This document shows, one piece after another, positions 21,901 through 31,242 of a DNA stretch of 64,000 bases. Position 1 is the first letter of the stretch. Every line of letters starts with the position of its first letter. Made by a program: the position numbers and the translations under genes. The notes under the pieces are model-generated. The model saw nothing but the letters and a program-made list of their open reading frames with translations, did no database searches and had not been told where the DNA came from. The DNA comes from Trichostrongylus colubriformis (lineage: Eukaryota; Nematoda; Chromadorea; Rhabditida; Trichostrongylidae): NCBI GenBank assembly GCA_963978905.1, contig OZ022260.1, positions 2,159,725 through 2,223,724 of the forward strand, in the 5' to 3' direction.

Positions 21901-24368
21901 CTTCGACGAAAATCTGAACACGTGCAGACATTATTCAGAAGGCTGCCAATTCGCCTGTGGCCATAAGGTACGAGATGAGGTAAAATACACTCACATCCCC
22001 AATGGTACTGTGGTCGTTCCATGTGTCAAGTACTTGACCCATTCGCTGTACAATTTTGTCGTGAGCCTTTTTCATAGCAGTGTATACGCCAAACATAATA
22101 TCGTTCGCCTCCGACTGCACGTACACATTCTCTTCAGAAAGCTAGAAAGAAGAGCCATGAGTTTTCACCACCACTCCAAAGCCACGGCGGAGCTACTCAT
22201 GAATTAGCGGTCGTCACTGAGGGTGAAAGATGGAAGAATAGAGAGGACTGTCCTATTTCATACACTCTTTCAAATATGGTATATCTCGCGAATTGCACGA
22301 CTCAGGAATTTGCCAGCAAAACATTTGAAATCCACGAAAGCACTTGGGAACTACTGTAGGAGGTGGTTCAGTGGTGTAATGGAATACGAGAAGGGAGCAG
22401 ATTTATTGTCACAGTGTTCTGTGAACGACAACAGTGGAAAAAGCTTGGTAGAAGTTGCCTCAACCTCGCCATCTACAGTACGACATAAGCACCGCCCCCG
22501 CCAGACGCATGGGTGGAAGGATCATCGCCGTGCTGGCGATGATAACTACCTTACAACCTCTTCGAAAAAAAAAACCGATTGAATACAACATGCATGAGAC
22601 TGCGTTCCTAGGGAAAATTTTCGTAAAATACTGAACCATGAGAAGCGTTCATGGAAGGATACTTCTTCAATATTTTTCCATGAACAATATAACGAAATGG
22701 GCACAGTTTCTGCGATCAATCACTATTTCCCTCATTATTTCAAAACCTACGTAAATCATTACGGGAAATTTCGAATTGCTTACCCTTACGAGAAAATCCG
22801 ATGCCTTCAAGCAATTCACCTCCGTTTTGAACAACTCCAAACATAACTGATAACGCTTGTATTTCTTCGCACTTGATTCCGCTCGCCTTCTGGAACTGAC
22901 ACTTCAGAACATGTACGCTCAAAGATACAACATCGATTTGAGAAAGCCTAACTGGGTAGAACACCCACTTGGTGCTGGGCCAAGCAGCTCCCAGTCAACC
23001 AGGTTTATATATCACGGGGTTGGAGTGGCGAAATCAGAATCCTATCTGATGACAACTTTTTCCTCAGAACACTTGAGTAGTTCAACAATTGGAATCATCC
23101 TCCAAGAAAAAACGCAAATCCCTTCAAGAATCAGAATGAAGGTGAACAGGATGACGTCCCTAGAAGAAACCCCACATATAGGATGACTCCAGTGGCAATA
23201 GGCAGTAGTAATTCGCATTATTTTCTCAAAGCAAAAGGAACTGGAAAGAAATGAAAAAGCCAATGCTGAAATTAAATCATTCGCGTTACCTCTTCTGAAA
23301 CCTTAAGAAACTGTTGCGGGGTCGTAAATGAGCTGTCGGTTCTGTCCATTTATATTCAAAACACTTCTCGTTCGCGCACCAACCCAAATCCAAACTTCCA
23401 CGAATCCACTAAAACAAATTTGCCGTAGAAACAATGACTTTCTGAACTCTATGCAGCATGAAGCTATTAGAATAATATTATTCTTACATCTATTGTGACA
23501 AGGTACTTTCCGTGACATGACGCTGGCGGTCGTAAGTCAGGGGCAACAACTACATGAGTTGCTTCCCTCGTTGAAGTGCTCACTTGACCTCCTACAAGGA
23601 AAACATTGAGATCATTTGCAAAAGGCAATCGCAAAAGTGGAATTACTGCAAGGCAGCAGATTGAAAAATTCAAGGGCTTCCATACCATTCGACTCTACAG
23701 TATGGAGATGGTCTTCTGCAAGCTCATCGTTAAATCCTAGGAAGGCGATTATCAGCCCTGCGAACAGGGGAAGTCTGCACTCTTCGGCCTTAAAATGCAC
23801 AATAACAATTGAAGTCAGGTTTCTCTATCTATCTATGTTTATAACCTACCAATTTCTCTATTTCTTCCAGTGATTTCACATGTTGACATCGTTCGAGGAA
23901 GTCTTTATTGACTATGAAAACGCCTAACGCCACAGCTCTCTAAAACATGTGGAAGCTCATACCTTGAATAGTTTTAGCTTCAAAAAATAAAAAAAAAGAT
24001 TAAAAATGGACAAGAGACGTTGAAGGAATAATTATGTGTGCTACCGTCCTAAAACTACGAAAACGGTTAGACCCTCCATTCCACTGGCAGATGAAAAGAG
24101 TAGTCATCAAATGGAAAATAAAAGGAAATACAGCAAAGTTCTCTTTAAAGGATATCTCAAAAAACCAAAGCCAATCAACAAAAAGGTCACTGACCCTATA
24201 GAGCGCATCCCTTACACTGGTAGCAACCAAGTACTTCGTACGTGAAGAGAAGTGTTTTACTCTGATGCCCACTTCTCGCAGTAGCGGTGGCCATTCCTCT
24301 CGTCTTGATACGGTGGAGCCTAGAGTGATGACGACCTTTCGACTAGCCACACGATACTCCTTCGACAT
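18993..24368 (-). CDS. ect-2: ECT2-type Rho guanine nucleotide exchange factor (multi-exon, incomplete model)
   Basis: ECT2 activates RhoA at the cell equator during cytokinesis. Exons seen by eye, in transcript order: 24195-24368, 23850-23939, 23686-23788, 23488-23591, 23290-23408, then 21995-22141, 21788-21913, 21634-21733, 20843-20924, 20631-20700, 20329-20451, 19219-19348, 18993-19144. All junction phases agree. The first five exons encode two BRCT repeats: the motif AFLGFND matches human SFLGFSD, and WIRGSLDLG matches WFWGSIQMD. The next exons encode the DH domain (STIGD followed by IFVEESPLLVEAYTPYF, then RIPASLKEI and INESKR). The last three encode the PH domain (VELLIFKDCVL). The start is the ATG four bases after a good trans-splice-type acceptor (TTATTTCAG). 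Two possible linker exons lie at 23016-23071 and 22820-22889. The exon for the first DH helix and the C-terminal tail were not found. Introns are 54-980 bp among the resolved junctions. Two acceptors end in AAG, which is unusual. Identity is confident; the complete model is not. Confidence 0.9.
19349..20328. other. ect-2 intron, no other gene seen
   Basis: A 980-bp intron between two PH-domain exons. It holds short ORFs only and no repeat shared elsewhere in the window. Confidence 0.6.
22142..23289. other. ect-2 linker region with unresolved exons
   Basis: It must contain the linker between the BRCT and DH parts and the first DH helix, if the gene is complete. Two phase-compatible candidates were seen. 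23016-23071 encodes a basic segment with RILISPLQP, and 22820-22889 encodes QVRRNTSVISYV. A different frame of the second also stays open to a GTAAGC donor at 22783. No segment with the typical DH start (TExNYV) was found. Confidence 0.4.
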
Positions 24369-24375
24369 ATTCCTG
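24195..24375 (-). promoter_or_regulatory. ect-2: first ect-2 exon with probable spliced-leader acceptor
   Basis: A pyrimidine-rich acceptor reading GAAGTTATTTCAG on the minus strand ends at 24373. Four bases of leader (GAAT) then precede the ATG at 24368. This spacing is typical of nematode trans-splicing. The exon carries 58 codons of the first BRCT repeat and ends at a GTCAGT donor. That donor gives exactly the same residue spacing to the next exon as in human ECT2, whereas the stronger GTAAGG donor 21 nt upstream would delete part of the repeat. The N-terminal segment that precedes this BRCT in human ECT2 was not seen. Confidence 0.6.
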
Positions 24376-26281
24376 AAATAACTTCAAATCTTATTCGAGC
24401 AACCAATAACAATCATGGAGCATTTAACTGAGTAAACAGATAAACGCTGACGTTCACCCTCATGAGCCAAAACACTTATAGGGGACAAGATCCAGTAGTG
24501 ACGCCTGTGGCTTCAATTGCGAATGATGTACCGAACAATTCAGATGTAGTGATGTGATCGATTTCACAGCCTTTCAGAGCAAACAAAGACAGGGCCCAGG
24601 CAGGCAAGTAATCGCGAAGATAACAGCGGGTTTCGCCGAATTAGTTTAGTTGCTCAAAAAAGTAGCGCACAGGCATTGAACTTCACTGTTGCAATGCTGT
24701 CTATACGCAGATAGATGACGTCAGCTGATCCCAGCGAGATCTTAAATTTAATAGCACCACGGATAATGTTAGATGACGTCAACTGATTCACCGGATCTTA
24801 AATTCAACAGCAGCATGGATAATGTTCCGCGACTGATCAACGATCACGCAACTGCAGCAAACAAACAACTCACTAAACACGTTCCGAACTACAGAGCAGA
24901 AGCTACATTCGAAAAATCAAAACAACAGAATACGCAAGAACAATAATGGCAAAAGTGACAAACTCTTTCAATTTAAGATTTGATTTACTGTAATGAGGTT
25001 CGACAAAATCCTTCGAAATTCACAAGCAAACCATAACTCCCGAGGAAAATTGAATGGATTTGAAGATAACTAAGCGTTCCCGCGCCCGATCTGACCTCGA
25101 TTTTGAAACGCGAAGACGCTAAGACGCGCTAGTCCGGTTTATAATCACACGACTACACATCCAAAAGGCAAGGCAACTACAAGATTCGGACTATTAAACG
25201 AAAACTCACAAAAAGTCAAATGCGCTTCAAAATTACATATCGTATTGCTCTAAGGAGGATCTCGCTATGATGGAACGTATTGCACGGCTTTATAAAAGGC
25301 GTAGACGCAGTGGAAACACTAATTTGGCTCTGATTCCATTTCCTTCCACTCGAACTATCAAAAAGAAGAAGGTGCAAGATAACGGAAAAAGGTGTGGCAC
25401 GGTGCTGGCTAGGCTATTCTATGGGGTATGAAATAGGGTAGTCATAGAAAATGAAAATTCAAATATAAAAAAATGAAATAGAAAATGAAATTCAAACAAA
25501 TGAAGAACTCAGAGCGGGCCCCGCACTCCAAACTTCAAAGGAAAAAAAGCAAATACAGCGTTATACTCACCCCATGGTTCGGAAAAAGAATGACTATAAG
25601 TTCTCGAGTAGATCTAGCTGCACTGCGAAATGACTTCAACCTCCAGGCACTTCAGGTGCATATCCAAACTTCTCGTCTCATCCCCTCCCCCTCCCACGAC
25701 CAAGAACCGTTGTAATATGAGAACGCGCCTCAACTGATCTTATCTATGATTCTTGATCTCTCCTCCTCGACAATGTTTCGCCATCTCAAACTTTCAGGCA
25801 CCAATTTCATGAATCACATTGAACATTGACGGCATTGGTGGTGAAATAGGTAGGGATACAACTAGCGCACTGATAAGTTTGGAACAGAAATTGCTAGAGG
25901 AACCTGCACACATCGTAAAACAACAAAGTTAACGTTTAATATTTCTGATAGCTGCTGGTTTTCACTGCAGCCCGCGATGCGAAAGTTGTTACAAGTATGT
26001 TGAGTTATGGGTAAAAGCTTCGGTCTCAGACGGGACTCCAACCTGCACTCCATGCTCCGGGCATATGTGCTACCCAATAAAAAAAACTAACGTAGCGAAT
26101 AACACATTGACGTGAAACAGTAAGGGCACATGTGTAACCTTACGGCGAATCGATATTCTGTCTGGAGATCGTGCTCGCCCCAAGAGCTAGGGCCAAACAT
26201 GAGTAATCGAGTACAGATGATTTAATTAGGTAGTTTTAAAGTTTTCAACTTCCAAATCACAGACTATGTGAATATAAAGTA
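24376..26281. other. intergenic between ect-2 and the ELP4 cluster
   Basis: 1.9 kb of AT-rich sequence upstream of the ect-2 acceptor, presumably holding its promoter. Repeated AGATGACGTCA-type words occur at about 24712-24722 and 24770-24780 (TGACGTCA is a CREB/AP-1-like palindrome). No other exon was identified. Confidence 0.45.
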
Positions 26282-26404
26282 TTAAAAATAATACATGTCA
26301 TTCACGAACCGTTCCGGATGTACTGCCGCATTCAGATCCGTATTTGACAGAAGAGAAGTAACGGAATCCTTCACTTGCATAGCCTCCAACACCATGGCTC
26401 ATAT
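26282..26404 (-). CDS. 37-codon ORF downstream of ELP4, possible operon partner or first exon
   Basis: An acceptor (AAAGTTTAG on the minus strand) ends at 26405. It is followed by nine leader bases and an ATG at 26395 that opens 37 codons, ending in NDMYYF and a stop at 26282. The predicted peptide begins MVLEAMQVKDSVTSLL and has a coding-like composition. The acceptor lies 99 nt after the ELP4 stop, the spacing expected between genes of a nematode operon. A GTGAAT donor after codon 30 (HPERF) could make this the first exon of a larger gene, but no continuing exon was found towards 24.4 kb. Function is not recognised. Confidence 0.4.
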
Positions 26405-26503
26405 CTAAACTTTATATAATTTCAACAATGAACAACATAAACAACAACATCACATAAGAGTGTATATCATACGATCAATAAGTAAAAGGTATATACAGCA
26501 TCA

Positions 26504-27472
26504 TCAAAAATCAATATTACAAGGCGACCTCGAGCTCTGATCGCCATCACCGACAGCGGGAGGCAGATGTAAGATTGAGACATCAAAAGTGTTCCTTTTC
26601 TGAGTAAATACTAAATCGACGGGTGGATTATGAGTGCCAACCGATGTTACCCTGGGTAAACGCAGAATTCGTAGGTAGCCATGGTTTTTGTCCAAACCGG
26701 CCAGTTTCTTCTGTTCCTCCTCAGAGATTGCAACCAATTGAATGTAGATGTCGGCTGTAACGAACAGCTCTTCTGAGTGCTTTCTGAACATCGTTTCACT
26801 TTCAGACGTGGCAAGAAGTACCACATAGGACTTCCGTAGAAGGGGTCGAATGCGAACGAGAAACGCTGACAGGTTCGATGAATCGCTCCACACAGGAGAT
26901 CCAAGGTGATTTATAACAACCCTTAATAAATTCTTCGTAGGACCTCGAGCTGTACTGTAGCGTTCGCTTCTACACAACTCAGCTATCTGTTTATAGAGAG
27001 ATTCATAAGACAGTTCTCCCTCGAAACGAAGTATTTGAGCAGCAAAAGCTTGTGTATCGAGTGGCTTTCCCAGATCATAGCGATTCTTGTCGCCAATGGA
27101 GGAATTCACTTGAGGCTTGGCGGCGTATCGAAAAGCTATCCGTAGATCTTGCGGATGGTCTGACGGCATTGGCGGGACAGAGGATGAGGTTGACTCCGGC
27201 TGGATTTCAATCCTTGTGGGTAATCCCTTCCATAGTTTGTCTTCATCCAAAGGATCCACAACAAGCACATCATGTCCACTATAAAGCCCTTCAGCGATGA
27301 AGTATTTGGCAAGACTTTCAGCATATCCACGAGAATGTAACTCGTCCACACAAAAGAACGTCGAAATCGGGAGAGCTCCACCCAACAGAGAATCAACGGC
27401 CGAGCAACCACAAGACGTCTCGAGTGTGCGTCCTTTTAATGTGCATCCTTTCAAACGAGCAATATCATTCAT
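26504..27472 (-). CDS. ELP4: Elongator complex protein 4, single-exon gene
   Basis: A 322-codon uninterrupted ORF encoding a PAXNEB/ELP4 family protein. ELP4 has a RecA-like fold and forms the Elp456 hexamer of Elongator, which modifies wobble uridines in tRNA. Family landmarks are in order: a strand-loop of the degenerate P-loop region (SAVDSLLGGALP, about residues 25-36), LAKYFIAEGLYSGHDVLVV (about 54-72), IAFRY (about 112-116), LRVVINHLGSPVWSD (about 183-197), a LRPLLRKS helix (about 209-216), and the C-terminal RILRLPRV and ILHLPP motifs. The protein ends NIDF, like the usual family end. Length is slightly below human ELP4 but all blocks are present, so it looks functional. No intron interrupts it, unlike the other genes here. 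An acceptor sits 26 nt upstream of the ATG. Confidence 0.95.
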   Translation of the reverse strand: MNDIARLKGCTLKGRTLETSCGCSAVDSLLGGALPISTFFCVDELHSRGYAESLAKYFIAEGLYSGHDVLVVDPLDEDKLWKGLPTRIEIQPESTSSSVPPMPSDHPQDLRIAFRYAAKPQVNSSIGDKNRYDLGKPLDTQAFAAQILRFEGELSYESLYKQIAELCRSERYSTARGPTKNLLRVVINHLGSPVWSDSSNLSAFLVRIRPLLRKSYVVLLATSESETMFRKHSEELFVTADIYIQLVAISEEEQKKLAGLDKNHGYLRILRLPRVTSVGTHNPPVDLVFTQKRNTFDVSILHLPPAVGDGDQSSRSPCNIDF

Positions 27473-27496
27473 GATTCATAGGGAATGAAAGTGGAA

Positions 27497-27523
27497 TCTG
27501 GAAGACAGAGAAAAAATAAAAAA
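27497..27523 (-). promoter_or_regulatory. ELP4: probable spliced-leader acceptor of ELP4
   Basis: On the minus strand a long pyrimidine tract (mostly T, then CTCTGTCTTCCAG) ends at 27498. The 25 bases 27473-27497 then precede the ELP4 ATG at 27472. This is the strongest acceptor-like sequence in the window. It fits trans-splicing of a leader onto ELP4; an upstream non-coding exon spliced in cis is the alternative. Confidence 0.6.
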
Positions 27524-27710
27524 AACCGAACCAGAAAAAATCGCGGTACGGAGGTATTCAATACCATAAGTAGAGTAACAAGAAGAATTAAAGTTCTGGA
27601 TTAAAGCGTTCGAGCAATACGGCTCCACTACATAGGATATGACTTTTCACATGGATTTCCAGAGCTTGGTTTCGGTGAACATCGACTTCTTCGCAGAATA
27701 AGTCATTGCT

Positions 27711-27910
27711 CAGAGTTCACGACTCAAGCGATGAGGAGGAAAGAAAAAGATATGTATCGATTAGGCGATCAAGAGACTATGCGACAAGGCACAGGGGTAT
27801 CATTCACTTGATCGATACGTATCGCATCCTTTCCGCCTGAGCCTGATCGCCTAACCGCCCGACCGATTTGATCTGATCACCCAAAACGCAGGTGTGATCG
27901 CAAACTCTGA
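27711..27910. mobile_element. MITE with CAGAGTTCACGA ends
   Basis: The left end CAGAGTTCACGACTCAAGCG and the right end GATCGCAAACTCTG are inverted; the interior includes GGCGATCA and TGATCGCC words. Relatives lie at 45279-45371 and 48438-48575. Confidence 0.6.
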
Positions 27911-28197
27911 ATACTGCCTAAGGTATTGATCACAATGAGCGGTTCTGGCACGGGAATATCCGATAACGATTGAAAACAAGTCGCAGCCAGGCGAACATGC
28001 TACGAAGCAATACATATATGCCTTATATTTTTCGCCTACTCGCCAGAACCGTTTGAAGGGCACAGTCCACAAAGGTAGCCCTGCCGATAGTCGATTCCTT
28101 ATTCAGATGAAATAGAAAACAAAAAAGGATACTGACCGAGCAGTCATATACCTACGCGAAGTGAACAACGTGTTTTGTGATATCACGAAAGGAAGTA

Positions 28198-28374
28198 TTG
28201 GGTTGGTGCCTAATTAATGCGGCTTTTTTCAACATTTTCATTCAGCAAAAACAATAATAAAATTCAGCAAAAACGTGTTTGAATGATATTTGAGAGCGTT
28301 TTTGCCCAGGTGAAAACGTCAATTACCACTACAGAAAGCATAACGATAAAAAACCGCATTATCATGCACCAACC
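28198..28374. mobile_element. mariner MITE with TA target duplication
   Basis: Ends TTGGGTTGGTGCCTAAT and the complement of ATGCACCAACC are mariner-like and flanked by TA on both sides. About 175 bp long with no transposase. The GCGGTTTTTT sub-end is conserved on both sides. Confidence 0.8.
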
Positions 28375-30055
28375 TATGATTACCACGTAAGATTCAAAAT
28401 TCAGAAAATGTAAAAGCTATATTGAATCTCGTTGACCGCATTTTTTTGGGCCATCATTAAAATTTTAAAATTTCCGTAATAGAAAGACCAACATGAAGAG
28501 AAAGCAGTGAGGTGGCAGTGGTCATGCAACTAAAATGCTTCGTCAACCATTAACAGTATACAACAATAGAGGACCTATTTCAGAACAGATAAAGTTTACA
28601 AAGAAAACTGTGTACAGCCAAAATTAGATAAAAACAAGCAACAGCAAAACCAGAAACCGCTGAGAGTTCAAAAATTCAACAAAAATCAGGGACCGCAAAT
28701 GCAGACTGCTAGCGCAATCGTAGTAAAATAATCACATCCTTCACAAACGTTCGTACGATAATTTTTCTACGGCCATTTTTAATTTTTTTTTTCTGAGCAG
28801 CCAATGTTTTTGAAATTCGCAGATGCATAGACATATAAAAATGTGGTAGATGTACATTATTGTGAACACGGTTTCCCTACACAATACACGATTCTGAATG
28901 CGAAGATGACTACGTGAGTCTCAAATCGAACCCTAATATTTTAAAACTTAACAACTTCACGGGCATCATGGGATTTCTTTTGTATATGCTAGAAAATTTC
29001 AGTGGTTTTTTTTTCATAAAAACAGCAGTTTATGGTGATCTGGATCTAGTTTCATGCTTATTTACGTGACGAATCTGGGTACATAAAGTAGCTAAAGCGC
29101 ATGTTTTCCAAGCACTGCTGATAAAACTTTTAGCATTGTATGGAACGCGATGCGATGCTCAAAGGTTTATCAGCTACACTCTACTCATCCGTAATAATCA
29201 GTTCCTAAGCAACCTCTATTTCTGTGAATGTCCCCCCTTCCCCTCATTAGGATAACACACCGCGCTACAATTTGCAACAGAACTACACATTTCAAATTCC
29301 GAAACAATGAATGAGTTAAAAATTATCAGCCGAAGCCTCCTTATTTATCGATTGTGATAGCTGCGCATGTTCAAAGCAATGTGATCATGTCTAAACATGT
29401 GAGAACACGTTCATAGCAATTTGAGATACCATTTTGTAAGTGGGCATTTCAATATTCACACCATTCATAGTTGACGGTTCAAGCGAATACGCGAATTGAC
29501 GATCAATCAATACGCATCACAACTACTTCGTCTGTTCGCCTTTTTGAAAGTCGGGCGAAAAATCAATAGAAAAATGTGAAAATCAAGAAAATCAGTACAT
29601 ATAGTAGGACTTTCGCCCATCCGTCTCATGATCAATCGATATGGACATCAATCGCCTGTTCGTTAGTGCAGTCGCCAACTATGAACGCTAAAGTTCGTCA
29701 ACATTTTAGCCGTAATTTTTTTTGTATTTTTTTTTCGACTCAATGAAAAAGAATAGATTTCGAAGGAAACAATTGAGTTCAAAGAACAATGCTTCATGTT
29801 ATTAAGAATAATTTGTGGTGATCTAAACCTTGATGTTTGAGCAGGTCGTAATAGGGTCCGAACGAAGGAACTGACGTGGTTGCGTAGGATATCGCATGAC
29901 AACGTCAAAAATCGCATGACATGCGGGAATGTGTTCGGAAAACGGATGAAGGAACTCTGATCATTCACTTATGAGGGGATTTCTCATTATGCCAGCACCT
30001 AAACCCCGATGTCATCAGGTTTTCTTTCATTACAGCAAATAATAAAACAACCTCT
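28375..30055. other. AT-rich intergenic sequence, nothing recognised
   Basis: Long AT-rich stretch with homopolymer runs. A weak inverted GATCAATCAATACGCATC/CGATTGATCATGAGACGG pair occurs near 29500-29640, suggestive of another worn MITE. No exon was seen. Confidence 0.4.
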
Positions 30056-30210
30056 AAAGCCGCGTTCGTATTCAGCGTCGGGCTGCGTTCATGAGCAGCG
30101 AGGCAAAGCGACACAGGGAAGGTGCAGGCAACGAGGCAGGGTGCATAGGCGGAGACGCAGAGGAACGCAGCCATACCCTGCTACCGGCACCGCAGAGTGT
30201 GAACGCGGCC
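30056..30210. mobile_element. MITE, same family as 3368-3543
   Basis: Inverted relative to the 3-7 kb copies: AAAGCCGCGTTCGTATTCAG at the left and GTGTGAACGCGGCC at the right, with the AGGCAGGGTGCA core. It shows that the family is spread across the window. Confidence 0.7.
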
Positions 30211-31242
30211 TAAGCACACAGCGTCATGCTAAGAAGCGTGGTCCAGTGCAACGTCCACTCCGTTGACTAATTTGATTCCGTTAACAGTATGGAACAACTA
30301 ATTATTATTCATAATCTCTGCGTTCGAGGTACAGTGCATACAAACAATTATGGTACTGTTAACTGAAGGAGGGACATCTAAGGATATTCGTATCTCATAC
30401 TACACTCCCATTTCTACGCAAGAGTCTCCCATTCATGTTTTTTTAGCAAAGGGTAACACCGGTTGGAGGTTTACTGTTTTGGACCTAGTAGTCCACAGCT
30501 GTAAATATGTCTGTTGAAAACAAAAGCTAGTACTCCTACCGGACCCTATAAGGCGCATTTTGAGTGAAAAAAAAACGCGTCTGGGATAGCACAACGAAGC
30601 CGTAAAGAGGGCTACCGCACCACGGGGCAAGCCACGCCTTCAGGTGTTTGCGTCATGTGCTGCGGGTGACCGCCACACATCACAGATTCACATTGCCTCG
30701 ATCGTACACCGGTGTGCCGTAATATACGTCCATCATCGAGATAAACGACCTAACTACATCTTACACAAATCGAAGGATGCTACCAAAATCAATATTCTGC
30801 TTTTTGGAAACCTTATATTTCGATGTAGTCACGAATAAGTGAACAATGAATGTGCTGACAAATTCTGTTTACATCTTACATCTTGTTTATTTGTGCTGTT
30901 TCCCCAAAGAAAGGTATCAGTAGGTTACTGATCTCATAGAAGTAACCAGTATTATTTTCAAACATTTATAAATACATCATAATAAACATATTTTCTTTGA
31001 AAGAAAACAATTATAGTACTATTATGAACGACATTTCACTATTATGAATAGATTCAGTAAAGTACATCAAATAAGCATAAGCATGCAGGTGACCTGATCG
31101 ATTAGAGAATACCTGTAGATCAACGATTGTGAACGAAAACAATCAATAGGGTACGGCACGTATCGACGAATTTCACAGTGAAATTACAACGTAATATTGG
31201 CAATAACATCATCAAAAGAGGAAATACCCAAGGGATTAAATA

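Noticed and set aside
22857..23186. 109-codon plus-strand ORF
   Set aside because: Lies opposite the ect-2 linker region and lacks any motif.
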